Assembly: GCA_040902445.1 (NCBI GenBank)
Contig: JBBDXJ010000082.1
Location: 1 to 41,473, forward strand
Reading direction: 5' to 3'
DNA length: 41,473 nt
Source: Chryseosolibacter sp040902445
GTDB taxonomy: Bacteria > Bacteroidota > Bacteroidia > Cytophagales > Cyclobacteriaceae
Shown here: piece after piece, positions 15,414 through 23,328 of the stretch
Position numbering within the stretch: the first letter of the stretch is position 1
Layout of the letters: every line of letters begins with the position of its first letter
The notes under the pieces: generated by a model
Database searches by the model: none
The model's input: the letters and a program-made list of their open reading frames with translations, nothing else
What the model was told of the DNA's origin: nothing
Program-made: the position numbers and the translations under genes

Positions 15414-16874
15414 TTATTGCGTAGGTTCATTAGGCCGGGTGTAATAGACCCTAAGCTTGATATTCTGCTCGTGAAAGGCCAACCGGTTAACTGATTTAGC
15501 AATCTGGGGATCCTCCGGTATAAGAGCAAAATATTTAAAGCGCACTTTATGTTCCTCTTTTTTAAAGAGCTGCTGTGCAAACAGGGTAAGAAAGCCATTG
15601 TAATGAATGGAATCTGCCTGCGTGATCGTATACATAGTTCCACTGGCCGACATTGGGGTAAACATGTTTCCCGCCAATCCAAGTTGTCCGGCATAAAGGC
15701 TAAGCGAGGTACTGTCGGCCATATACTGTGCAGGGTTAGTTTCGCGGCTGGCGATTTTTTTCAGATGACCTTCTCCGGTGATGGCCCGAAGTGATAAGAC
15801 ATTGATCTGCGGATATGTTGTTGATTCAGGAATACCAAGATGAAGTTCTGCCGAATTGACGATCATGGTAGAGTTTGTATCCTGATCGACAAATTCGTAA
15901 AACCGGCTGAAGTCCAGGCGCGTTAACGTCCCCGTACCTGCTTGTATATAACGAAGGTTATTATCCGGAGTAAAGGGCTGGGAATACTGGTTTAATCCGG
16001 CCAGGGCTGTAGATGAGCGATTGCTCTTTATCTGATTGTAGCTGATGACGCCGGTGAAGGATAAGTGTGCCTGAAGGCTATCAGTATCAGTATCGTGATA
16101 GTGTAGTGTGATTCTCGAGGCGGTAGCGGAAGGGTTGAATCCAACGACCTTGTCTCCGTCATTCGCAACAACAGCAATGCCTTTAAACTGTTTTACAAAT
16201 GCGCTGACGTTTACAAAAGCAGAATCGGCTGTACTGGTGGCATTCCTGTATTTGATTGCACTATCAAATATTCTTTGTCCGAAAGCAGCGTCAAGTGGCA
16301 GGCTAATAGTGATTGTAGTGTCTTTCCTTTCATTGATGTATTCCTGGAATGATTCGGGCAGAATGGCAAAAGTTTTAGTGCCTAATGGAGTCGGGTTATA
16401 GGGGGTATTGGATTTATTGAAGTAATACGCCAGGCTATCGATCATCAATTCATTCTCCACTTCATGAACGCTGATGGTTTGTGGAGTGAAACCAAGGCTT
16501 CCATAAGAATAAAAATCAAAACGCAGTTGCAGGGAAACAGAATCAAAGACGGCACCTGACTCGAATTGTGTCACCGCCGTACTGGTTGTAAAAAACTGAG
16601 TGATGGCGTTTGAACTTACTTCGCCAAAAAGGTCATCATTGTATTTCCCGACCAGCAAACGGTTTGTTTCCCCTTGCGATAAATAATAGTTTGAGGTACG
16701 CAATGAATCCATCAGCAGTACGCTGCTTTCGACCGGTATATCTACAAAGTTGACCTTTAACTTTTTGTTGGGATTTTTGAATCCGAGAATGCTGGTATCA
16801 TCTTCACACGAAAAAAAAAATAAGGCAACTGCCAGCACGGCCAGTTGCCTCAAAGTCCTAGCCCACAAGTTCAT
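15414..16874 (-). CDS. DUF4270 family lipoprotein
   Basis: A 486-residue lipoprotein. The start at 16874 is preferred over the in-frame codon at 16925 because it opens MNLWARTLRQLAVLAVALFF with the lipobox Cys at residue 23 (FFFSCEDD). This start lies inside the glycogen synthase-like gene upstream, an overlap of 17 bp. The mature part is beta-rich and Ser/Thr-rich, with a pattern of DSVSLQLRFDFYS and SAELHLGIPES strands typical of DUF4270, a Bacteroidota-specific family of unknown function that is probably exposed on the outer membrane or in the periplasm. The glmS start follows its stop after 2 bp. The tight spacing indicates translational coupling of the three genes. No catalytic motif is visible. 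Confidence 0.85.
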   Translation of the reverse strand: MNLWARTLRQLAVLAVALFFFSCEDDTSILGFKNPNKKLKVNFVDIPVESSVLLMDSLRTSNYYLSQGETNRLLVGKYNDDLFGEVSSNAITQFFTTSTAVTQFESGAVFDSVSLQLRFDFYSYGSLGFTPQTISVHEVENELMIDSLAYYFNKSNTPYNPTPLGTKTFAILPESFQEYINERKDTTITISLPLDAAFGQRIFDSAIKYRNATSTADSAFVNVSAFVKQFKGIAVVANDGDKVVGFNPSATASRITLHYHDTDTDSLQAHLSFTGVISYNQIKSNRSSTALAGLNQYSQPFTPDNNLRYIQAGTGTLTRLDFSRFYEFVDQDTNSTMIVNSAELHLGIPESTTYPQINVLSLRAITGEGHLKKIASRETNPAQYMADSTSLSLYAGQLGLAGNMFTPMSASGTMYTITQADSIHYNGFLTLFAQQLFKKEEHKVRFKYFALIPEDPQIAKSVNRLAFHEQNIKLRVYYTRPNEPTQ

Positions 16875-17658
16875 TGTAGAGATTGTAGTATGATTCGGTG
16901 TAATTTTCGCTTTCGATGGTTTCAATTTTCTTCTCTTTGATCTTCTTAAACAGGCCTTCGAGCTTTTTATTGTCTCCGGCCACGATCACGGCATCAGAAA
17001 ATTCAACGCCGAGTTTGATAAAGCCTTCGAAATCCGCGGTCTTCAGGTTACCCAGCATATTATCTTCAATGTCCATCATTTTAACCTTATCCAGCAAAGT
17101 GGCTTTAAATTTATGGCTGAAAGCATTGTTGTAAATGGTGAAGACCGTTTTTGTATTCTTGAACAACGGATCATTTTTATAGGTCGTTTTCAGATACAGT
17201 GGAATAAAGCTTGTGATCCAGTCGTTGCAATGAACTATATCAGGAGCCCATCCCAGTTTCCGCACAGTTTCGATCACACCTTTACAGAAGAAGATGGCGC
17301 GCTCGTCATTGTCTTCATAAAAATTATTTTCCTTATCGTGGAATACAGATTTGCGATGGAAGTAATCTTCGTTATCGATGAAATAAACTTGAAGTTTGGC
17401 ATTCGGAATGGAGGCAACTTTGATGATCAAAGGTTTTTCCTCATCACCTACTGCGATGTTAATTCCCGAAAGCCTTACGACTTCATGTAACCGGTTTTTT
17501 CGTTCGTTGATTATCCCAAACCGCGGCACCAGGATCCTGATCTCCATCCCCCTCTCCTGCATCGCCTGCGGAAGCTTCCGTACAAAATCTGCTACCTCGG
17601 AGGTTTGAAGAAATGGATTGATCTCACTGGCTACATAAAGAATTCGGATTTTCGACAT
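16858..17658 (-). CDS. Glycogen/starch synthase-like protein, N-terminal GT5 domain only
   Basis: A 266-residue protein resembling only the first half of glycogen synthase. MSKIRILYVASEINPFLQTS, then AIFFCKGVIETVRKLGWAPDIVHCNDWITSF, carry the GT5 features (ASE, the HCNDW turn that corresponds to HxHDW). Full-length GlgA has about 480 residues; the second Rossmann domain, which binds ADP-glucose, is missing, and the gene ends naturally in TAG with no remnant afterwards. The usual KTGG of GlgA is replaced by LQTSEVAD, so glucosyl transfer is doubtful. From memory, half-length forms like this are common in Bacteroidota next to panC. It is divergent from panC, has a strong promoter match, and overlaps DUF4270. 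A role linked to envelope or amino sugars through its operon with DUF4270 and glmS is my inference. Confidence 0.8.
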   Translation of the reverse strand: MSKIRILYVASEINPFLQTSEVADFVRKLPQAMQERGMEIRILVPRFGIINERKNRLHEVVRLSGINIAVGDEEKPLIIKVASIPNAKLQVYFIDNEDYFHRKSVFHDKENNFYEDNDERAIFFCKGVIETVRKLGWAPDIVHCNDWITSFIPLYLKTTYKNDPLFKNTKTVFTIYNNAFSHKFKATLLDKVKMMDIEDNMLGNLKTADFEGFIKLGVEFSDAVIVAGDNKKLEGLFKKIKEKKIETIESENYTESYYNLYNELVG

Positions 17659-17695
17659 ATTGTTATATTTTGAGTATAAACAGAATTTAGAGCGA

Positions 17696-17726
17696 CAAAA
17701 GTACGAAAAAATACCCCCATTTTCAA
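17696..17726 (-). promoter_or_regulatory. Promoter of the glycogen synthase-like/DUF4270/glmS operon
   Basis: On the minus strand TTG (17724-17726), exactly 20 bp, then TACTTTTG (17696-17703), a full match to the Bacteroidota TTG-N(17-23)-TAnnTTTG consensus. The predicted transcript start is about 30 bp before the ATG at 17658. Confidence 0.65.
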
Positions 17727-17746
17727 CTTATTTTCAGTTTTCCCTA

Positions 17747-17754
17747 TATCTTTG
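17747..17754 (+). promoter_or_regulatory. Candidate -7 element of panC
   Basis: TATCTTTG is a full match to TAnnTTTG, 26 bp before the panC ATG. A -33 TTG is not evident. The divergent promoter of the glycogen synthase-like operon lies 20 bp to the left, so the two may compete. Confidence 0.5.
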
Positions 17755-17779
17755 CGACCTTTTAAAAAAATGGCCTAAA

Positions 17780-18625
17780 ATGGAGATTTTCAAGCAAATT
17801 GCCCCTTTAAAGGCCTTTTTAAACGATTTAAAATGCCAGGGAAAGTCGGTTGGATTGGTGCCTACAATGGGCGCTTTACACGACGGCCATATTTCACTCA
17901 TCAAAGCCTGCCAAACCGATAATCATGTAACTGTCGGTAGCATTTTTGTCAACCCCATCCAGTTCAATAACCAAAATGACCTGATAAAATATCCCCGGAA
18001 TATTGAAAAAGACACAAAATTGCTGGAGTCGGTTGGATGCGATTTGTTATTCAATCCGGAAAACGCCGAAATGTATCCAAAACAGTCAATGCTCAGACTG
18101 GATTTCGGCAATCTGGATAAAGTAATGGAAGGGGAATTCAGGCCGGGTCATTTCAGTGGGGTAGCCCTGGTGGTCTCCAAACTCTTTAACATCGTACAGC
18201 CGGATCACGCCTACTTTGGTCAGAAAGACTGGCAACAGTTTGCTGTGATACAAAGGTTAACGGAGGAATTAAATTTCGATATTAGCTTGCACAGCATTCC
18301 CACTTTGCGCGAACCCGATGGACTGGCGCTTTCTTCCAGAAATCAGCGGTTGGATCCTGAGGGAAGAAAAAAAGCAAATGTTTTTTACAATGGCTTACAG
18401 TTCGGAAAGACCGCGTTTAAAGAACGGAAAAAGATCGCCGATGTGAAATCAAATGTCAGATCAATCGTTGAACAGTCTCCCGGTGTGAAACTCGAATACT
18501 TTGAACTCGTGGATAGTAAAAACTTAAATCTCCTGGAAAACGTTGAGCAATCGAAACAACCGATCATGTGTATCGCCGGATATGTAGGTGAGATCAGGTT
18601 GATCGATAATATGTTTGTTGAGTAG
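17780..18625 (+). CDS. panC: Pantothenate synthetase
   Basis: A 281-residue enzyme that joins pantoate and beta-alanine with ATP, the last step of pantothenate synthesis. VPTMGALHDGHISLIK near residues 29-44 is the HIGH-type nucleotide motif; FGQKDWQQFAVIQRL and REPDGLALSSRN (KMSKS-like) complete the active site. The start at 17780 (MEIFKQIAPLKAFL) is preferred over 17660 because the extra 40 residues fall in the intergenic promoter region and are not family-like. Length fits the family (about 280). It is followed 44 bp later by panD, which makes its beta-alanine substrate, so the two form an operon. The TAG stop shares its G with a short heptamer repeat. Confidence 0.96.
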   Translation: MEIFKQIAPLKAFLNDLKCQGKSVGLVPTMGALHDGHISLIKACQTDNHVTVGSIFVNPIQFNNQNDLIKYPRNIEKDTKLLESVGCDLLFNPENAEMYPKQSMLRLDFGNLDKVMEGEFRPGHFSGVALVVSKLFNIVQPDHAYFGQKDWQQFAVIQRLTEELNFDISLHSIPTLREPDGLALSSRNQRLDPEGRKKANVFYNGLQFGKTAFKERKKIADVKSNVRSIVEQSPGVKLEYFELVDSKNLNLLENVEQSKQPIMCIAGYVGEIRLIDNMFVE

Positions 18626-18640
18626 TCGATGGTCGATAGT
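18625..18640. repeat. Heptamer doublet after panC
   Basis: GTCGATG and GTCGATA in tandem, plus GT of a third unit. The first G is the last base of the panC TAG stop, as in the helicase case at 1591. Confidence 0.45.
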
Positions 18641-18669
18641 TTGGAGTAATTTGTAATCGTGATTAAGAA

Positions 18670-19017
18670 GTGAGAATAGAAGTTCTAAAATCAAAGATCC
18701 ACAGGGCAAAAATTACTGAAGCGGAACTTCATTACGTGGGCAGTATTACGATTGATGAAGCCCTGATGGATGCCGCAAACCTTATCGAAGGTGAAAAGGT
18801 GCAGGTCGTGAATGTAAATAACGGTGAACGCCTGGAAACTTATGTGATCACGGGAGAGCGCGGCTCGGGAACGGTTTGCCTTAACGGCCCGGCTGCACGC
18901 AAAGCTCAGGTCGGCGATATCGTCATCATCGTTTCATATGCATCCGTGAAGCTCGAAAAGGCAAGAAAATTCAAGCCGACGATCATTTTTCCAACGCCAG
19001 AGAATAAATTACCTTAA
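18670..19017 (+). CDS. panD: Aspartate 1-decarboxylase precursor
   Basis: A 115-residue pyruvoyl enzyme that makes beta-alanine from aspartate. The precursor cleaves itself between Gly24 and Ser25, seen here as HYVGSITIDE with Gly at 24 and Ser at 25, exactly the family position; Ser25 becomes the pyruvoyl group. Lys9 is present (VLKSKIHRAK), and RGSGTVCLNGPAARKA is the second conserved block. The start is GTG at 18670 (reads RIEVLKSKIHRAKIT), and no ATG lies nearby in frame. Length is normal, though the C-terminus (FKPTIIFPTPENKLP) is short. It follows panC on the same strand and precedes the flippase-like gene by 27 bp. Confidence 0.95.
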   Translation: MRIEVLKSKIHRAKITEAELHYVGSITIDEALMDAANLIEGEKVQVVNVNNGERLETYVITGERGSGTVCLNGPAARKAQVGDIVIIVSYASVKLEKARKFKPTIIFPTPENKLP

Positions 19018-19044
19018 ATTGTAAGCAAACTTTACCCTCCGCCT

Positions 19045-20040
19045 GTGTCCGGACCGCTTAAGACCTTTATTCAATACGCTATTATTTTCATTGTAACCGG
19101 GCTGCTCATCTGGTTTTCATTGAAGGGACTTACGGGTGAGAACAAAGGCGATTACCTGTTAAAAACATGGGAAGCCGCCGACAAAGGCTGGTTACTCCTC
19201 ATGGCCGTTATCGCAATTATCAGTCACCTTCTGAGAGCACAGCGATGGCGAATGCTTCTTGAACCTTCCGGCTATCAAAGCAGATTAAGCTTCAGCTTTC
19301 TCTCGTTGATGGTTGGCTATCTTGTCAACCTTGTGATACCACGCGGCGGTGAGGTTTCGCGATGTTATAATCTCTACAAGCTCGACAAGACCCCTGTAGA
19401 GATCTCTTTCGGCACGGTGGTTGTTGAAAGGATCGTTGACCTGGTTTGCCTTTTGATCCTCATCTGCATTGCGTTTATTGTGGAGTCGGAAAAACTTTTT
19501 GGTTTTATCGAGACATTGCCCATCGGCGCCGGGGAGACTTCTTCAAAAATAAAACTTCTTTTATTTATTGGGGCAGGACTGATCGTGCTGGGGCTATTTT
19601 TCATTTTGCTGGTAAAAAAGAATAAAAGACTCAATGCTTTCTTTGTGAGAACATGGCATGGTTTCAAAGATGGGTTTTTATCAATTTTCAGGTTGAAGAA
19701 CATAGGTCTCTTTATTGGTTATTCTATAACGATCTGGCTTTTGTATTTCCTGATGAGTTATACCGTGATCCTGGCTTTTCCGGAAACAAAACTCCTGGGG
19801 ATAGAGGCGGTTTTGAGTGTTTTTGCCATCGGTTCTATTGCAATGGCGGCGCCCCTTCCCGGCGGAACTGGCTCATACCATGTTTTAGTACCACAGGGTT
19901 TGGTTTTCTTATACAATATACCTCAGGCCGATGCCGTGGCGTTTACATTCATTTTTCATGGCTGGATGACCGCAATTCTTATTGCAGCGGGTGCCATTTC
20001 CCTTATTGTGACATCCGTAATTGTTAAAAAGAAAAGGTGA
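19045..20040 (+). CDS. Flippase-like integral membrane protein (LPG synthase TM family)
   Basis: A 331-residue membrane protein with about eight hydrophobic segments, of the family that includes the N-terminal transmembrane part of lysylphosphatidylglycerol synthase (MprF flippase domain, UPF0104). Typical signatures are VNLVIPRGGEVSRCYNLYKL near residues 95-114 and AAPLPGGTGSYHVLVPQGL near 270-288. The cytoplasmic lysyl-transfer domain of MprF is absent, so a lipid- or polyprenyl-translocating role is more likely than aminoacylation. The start is GTG at 19045 (SGPLKTFIQYAIIF), which places the first membrane helix correctly. It is the third gene on the panCD strand, with 27 bp between it and panD. 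Substrate unknown. Confidence 0.85.
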   Translation: MSGPLKTFIQYAIIFIVTGLLIWFSLKGLTGENKGDYLLKTWEAADKGWLLLMAVIAIISHLLRAQRWRMLLEPSGYQSRLSFSFLSLMVGYLVNLVIPRGGEVSRCYNLYKLDKTPVEISFGTVVVERIVDLVCLLILICIAFIVESEKLFGFIETLPIGAGETSSKIKLLLFIGAGLIVLGLFFILLVKKNKRLNAFFVRTWHGFKDGFLSIFRLKNIGLFIGYSITIWLLYFLMSYTVILAFPETKLLGIEAVLSVFAIGSIAMAAPLPGGTGSYHVLVPQGLVFLYNIPQADAVAFTFIFHGWMTAILIAAGAISLIVTSVIVKKKR

Positions 20041-20202
20041 ACCGGGATCTATATTTAAAAATACAATGGGTTTAGCGTCTGGAACAGATTTGAGTCCGAC
20101 GGTGTTTTATCTGTGTCTTTTTGACAGTTTTTTTGATTTGGCGTAAACATTGATATTTGCCATATTACAAATTGATTTGAAACTAACTTAATACTATAAG
20201 CT

Positions 20203-20907
20203 ATGTACTTTGGTGCTTTAATCATTGGTGTTTTCTTCATGATAATCGGGTGGATAGTGAGTTCCCGGTTGAAGAACAAATTCAGAAAATATTCACAGGC
20301 TCACTTAACCAAGGATCTGACTGGCGAGGAGATCGCCAAGTTGATGCTGGCCGATCATGGACTCCACAACGTTCAGGTAATTAGTGTTGAAGGACAATTA
20401 TCCGACCACTACAATCCCGCGAACAAAACCGTTAACCTCAGCCAGGAAGTATATCACGGGCGCAATGCGGCGGCGGCTGCGGTGGCATCACACGAATGCG
20501 GTCACGCGGTGCAGCATGCAAAAGCTTACAGCATGCTTGAGTTGCGTTCTGCGATGGTACCAATACAAAATGTGAGCGGTAAAGTGATGAACGTCATACT
20601 CATGATGATGATGTTTGGAGCTTTTGCCGCGGGGGGAATTTTTTCGTGGAATACGGCGCTGCTCGTGATCATCGCCTGTTATGGGCTCTTTACTTTATTT
20701 GCGTTCATTACATTGCCTGTAGAATTTGATGCAAGCAAGCGCGCCCTTGCCTGGATAGAGTCAAGGGGAATCGTTACTGCACGTGAGCACGAGATGGCAA
20801 AAGATGCCTTAAAATGGGCAGCCATGACTTATGTTGTTGCCGCCCTTGCTGCTCTAACTACTTTGTTTTATTACGTCATGATGTTCTTCGGAAGCCGTGA
20901 CGAATAA
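20203..20907 (+). CDS. Membrane zinc metallopeptidase (YugP family)
   Basis: A 234-residue membrane-anchored metallopeptidase. HECGH at residues 97-101 is the zinc-binding HExxH with catalytic Glu98, and EFDASKRAL in the last third supplies the probable third ligand. A membrane helix at residues 2-21 and hydrophobic segments at about 130-172 and 208-228 fit the YugP (Pfam Zn_peptidase_2) layout. The substrate of this family is not established; membrane protein quality control is a common suggestion. It stands alone between a 160-bp spacer upstream with no clear promoter and a strong terminator at 20938-20968. Confidence 0.88.
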   Translation: MYFGALIIGVFFMIIGWIVSSRLKNKFRKYSQAHLTKDLTGEEIAKLMLADHGLHNVQVISVEGQLSDHYNPANKTVNLSQEVYHGRNAAAAAVASHECGHAVQHAKAYSMLELRSAMVPIQNVSGKVMNVILMMMMFGAFAAGGIFSWNTALLVIIACYGLFTLFAFITLPVEFDASKRALAWIESRGIVTAREHEMAKDALKWAAMTYVVAALAALTTLFYYVMMFFGSRDE

Positions 20908-20937
20908 ATATTGAGACCCGATTAAGACACAGAATGC

Positions 20938-20968
20938 AAGCCTGAGATTATATCTCAGGCTTTTTTTT
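20938..20968 (+). terminator. Intrinsic terminator of the zinc metallopeptidase gene
   Basis: AAGCCTGAGAT and its complement form an 11-bp perfect stem around TAT, followed by a run of T residues. It lies 30 bp after the stop codon. The stem core GCCTGAGAT is shared with the terminator at 10466-10504. Confidence 0.9.
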
Positions 20969-21002
20969 GTTTTAAGCTGGTTTTAAAACATATTTGGTAA
21001 CG

Positions 21003-22142
21003 ATGAATTTTGAATTCACAGAAGAACAGAAGGCGGTGCGAAACGCAGCCCGCGATTTCGCGCGAAATGAATTGCTTCCCGGCGTCATTGAGCGGGATAC
21101 CCATCAGAAATTTCCCGCAGAGCAGGTTAAGAAAATGGGGGAGCTGGGTTTCATGGGCATGATGGTTGACCCCAAATATAATGGCGGGGGCATGGATACG
21201 ATTTGCTACGTTCTCGCGATAGAGGAAATTTCAAAGATTGATGCATCCGCCTCTGTCTGTATGTCCGTGAACAACTCGCTGGTGTGTTGGGGTTTGGAAA
21301 AATTTGGAACGGAAGAGCAAAAACAAGAATTTCTAAAACCGTTGGCGGCCGGCAAGCTCATTGGTGCTTTCTGCTTATCAGAACCCGAGGCCGGCTCCGA
21401 TGCAACCAGCCAACACACTACCGCCGAAGACAAAGGCGATCATTATCTGCTGAACGGCACAAAGAACTGGATCACCAATGGAAACTCGGCCAGCGTTTAT
21501 CTCGTGATCGCCCAAACGCATCCGGAAAAAAAGCACAAGGGCATCAATACGCTGATAGTTGAAAAAGGAATGCCGGGGTTTGTTGTCGGTAAGAAAGAAG
21601 ATAAGATGGGGATCCGCGGTTCTGATACACATTCCCTGATGTTCACAGATGTGAAAGTACCCAAGGCTAACCGCCTTGGTGAAGAAGGTTCTGGTTTTAC
21701 GTTTGCCATGACAACACTTAATGGTGGCCGCATAGGCATTGCCGCACAAGCACTGGGAATTTCCTCCGGCGCTTACGAACTCGCATTAAAATATTCCAAA
21801 GAGCGAAAAGCATTCGGAAAGGCATTATCCCATCATCAGGCCATTCAATTTAAGCTTTCGGAAATGGCTACGAAGATTGACGCGGCAAGATTGCTGGTGC
21901 ATAAGGCAGCTTATCTAAAAGACTACAAAAAAGATTTTGTGAAAGCCGCGGCCATGGCGAAGCTCTTTGCTTCTCAAATTGCCCAGGAAGTAACCACAGA
22001 GGCCGTGCAGATCCACGGTGGATACGGTTATGTGAAAGAATATCATGTTGAACGCATGATGCGCGATGCAAAAATCACGCAGATCTATGAGGGGACAACG
22101 GAAATACAGAAATTGGTTATTTCGAGGGAGCTGATCAAATGA
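21003..22142 (+). CDS. Acyl-CoA dehydrogenase (short-chain type)
   Basis: A 379-residue FAD enzyme that introduces the first double bond in beta-oxidation. FCLSEPEAGSDATS is the FAD/substrate signature 1, LNGTKNWITNG follows, and RKAFGKALSHHQAIQFKLSEM starts the C-terminal helical domain. IYEGTTEIQ carries the catalytic Glu of short-chain enzymes. The ATG at 21003 (MNFEFTEEQKAVRN) is preferred over a TTG at 20994. Chain-length preference is not certain; butyryl- or isovaleryl-type is most likely. It begins shortly after the terminator of the previous gene and its stop is followed 2 bp later by copy 2 of the 28-bp palindrome. Confidence 0.95.
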   Translation: MNFEFTEEQKAVRNAARDFARNELLPGVIERDTHQKFPAEQVKKMGELGFMGMMVDPKYNGGGMDTICYVLAIEEISKIDASASVCMSVNNSLVCWGLEKFGTEEQKQEFLKPLAAGKLIGAFCLSEPEAGSDATSQHTTAEDKGDHYLLNGTKNWITNGNSASVYLVIAQTHPEKKHKGINTLIVEKGMPGFVVGKKEDKMGIRGSDTHSLMFTDVKVPKANRLGEEGSGFTFAMTTLNGGRIGIAAQALGISSGAYELALKYSKERKAFGKALSHHQAIQFKLSEMATKIDAARLLVHKAAYLKDYKKDFVKAAAMAKLFASQIAQEVTTEAVQIHGGYGYVKEYHVERMMRDAKITQIYEGTTEIQKLVISRELIK

Positions 22143-22144
22143 AT

Positions 22145-22172
22145 GTAGAGACAAGGCAGGCCTTGTCTCTAC
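22145..22172. repeat. 28-bp palindrome, copy 2
   Basis: This copy is identical to 12398-12425: 13-bp perfect arms with a 2-bp centre. It fills the gap between the convergent acyl-CoA dehydrogenase (stop ends 22142) and GGGPS genes. The TAG stop of GGGPS (22169-22171 on the minus strand) lies inside the repeat. Confidence 0.88.
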
Positions 22173-22918
22173 ACCTTATTCCACGCGTAAATTTTTTCGG
22201 AGACCTCTGTCAGCAGATAAGGATCTTTTTCGAGTGCGTTTCCTATCACGATCATGTCGGCGCCGGCTTCCAGGGCAGCAATCGCTTTTTGTGCAGAATT
22301 GATGCCACCTCCGACAATCAACGGAATGGTTATTGATTTTCGGACTGCAGCGATCATTCGCGGGCTGATTTCTTTTTCGGCACCACTTCCTGCATCGATA
22401 TAAATAGTTTGCAATCCCAGCATCTGTCCCGCTATGGCCGTGCTTGCCGCGAGGGAATATTTATCGTCAGGGATTGGCATGGTGTTGCTGATATAGGCAA
22501 CTGAGGTGATCTTTCCGGAATTAATGAGCATGTAACCCGTTGATATCACTTCAAGTCTGGTGTTCCTTAATATCGGTGCGGCAACGACGTGCTGCCCGAT
22601 AAGCAACTCAGGATTCCGTCCTGATATGAGCGACAGAAATAATATACCGTCGGCCGAAGCTTCCACCTGAATAGCATTTCCCGGAAACAAGATAACCGGT
22701 ATGGTCACATTCTCCTTTATCCGCATCACAACATCCGACAGGTTGGTACTTGTCACCAAACTCCCTCCTACAAAAAAATAATCTACACAATTCTCGCTCG
22801 CCAGGTTAATCAGATGTTGTAATCTGGCAGGATCTTCAGCCTTATCAGGATCAACGAGAACAGCAATAGATTTTTTCTTTTCCTTATGCCGCTGTTGTAA
22901 GGTATTAAGGATGCTCAT
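22169..22918 (-). CDS. Geranylgeranylglyceryl-phosphate synthase (bacterial GGGPS/PcrB family)
   Basis: A 249-residue TIM-barrel prenyltransferase that joins a polyprenyl diphosphate to sn-glycerol-1-phosphate through an ether bond. AVLVDPDKAED near residues 19-29, the DYFFVGGSLVTS strand, the PVILFPGNAIQV segment and the phosphate-binding VGGGINSAQKA and IVIGNALEKD near the C-terminus match the family. Characterised Bacteroidota members make geranylgeranylglyceryl phosphate, the first step of archaeal-type ether lipids, although the downstream product in bacteria is unclear. The stop codon is part of the 28-bp palindrome. The start overlaps the upstream membrane-protein gene by 14 bp, so the genes are co-transcribed. 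No archaeal-type DGGGP synthase is visible here. Confidence 0.88.
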   Translation of the reverse strand: MSILNTLQQRHKEKKKSIAVLVDPDKAEDPARLQHLINLASENCVDYFFVGGSLVTSTNLSDVVMRIKENVTIPVILFPGNAIQVEASADGILFLSLISGRNPELLIGQHVVAAPILRNTRLEVISTGYMLINSGKITSVAYISNTMPIPDDKYSLAASTAIAGQMLGLQTIYIDAGSGAEKEISPRMIAAVRKSITIPLIVGGGINSAQKAIAALEAGADMIVIGNALEKDPYLLTEVSEKIYAWNKV

Positions 22919-23324
22919 TCGTATTCTCTTTCTTTACCCCTTGAGATTGTAAAAACTCGACGAGCTTTTCTCTCGCGATCGATAACAAAAAACCTGTGGC
23001 CTGGGCAACGAGCACCGCTCCAATCTGAGAAATGACGCCAGCCTGTTCCGGTTCATCATCAGAATCAATCGCAGGATTATTTTTCTCGCTGCTTTCTACC
23101 AGTTTAATTTTTCTCGCTTTTGATTTCTTTTTTTCAGAACTGCCGGAAAGGCCAGTGACCAAAAAATAAGTGAGCGCCAGGGCACCGCCGATAATCAATG
23201 CATTGGTAATAATTTTTTCAGAGCGCTCTGATATCAATTTTACTTCTTCTTCCAGCTGTTCACGGTGACGAGCTGACCGCTGCAGCAGTTGTCCTTTCTC
23301 GGGATTGTCAGTTTCAAGATTCAT
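22905..23324 (-). CDS. Hypothetical membrane protein with N-terminal coil
   Basis: A 139-residue protein I do not recognise. Residues 10-40 are a charged amphipathic helix (QRSARHREQLEEEVKLISER), residues 41-60 one clear membrane helix (IITNALIIGGALALTYFLVT), 62-95 a Lys/Glu-rich linker and 96-115 a weaker hydrophobic stretch (GVISQIGAVLVAQATGFLL). The overall plan resembles small YtxH-like or holin-associated membrane proteins. It starts 4 bp after the holin-like gene stop and overlaps GGGPS by 14 bp, so all three form one operon. A role in envelope organisation is only suggested by the company. Confidence 0.7.
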   Translation of the reverse strand: MNLETDNPEKGQLLQRSARHREQLEEEVKLISERSEKIITNALIIGGALALTYFLVTGLSGSSEKKKSKARKIKLVESSEKNNPAIDSDDEPEQAGVISQIGAVLVAQATGFLLSIAREKLVEFLQSQGVKKENTNEHP

Positions 23325-23328
23325 AAAT

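Noticed and set aside
22145..22172. Phage or integron attachment site
   Set aside because: No integrase or tRNA gene is nearby, and two identical copies at gene ends fit a dispersed repeat better.
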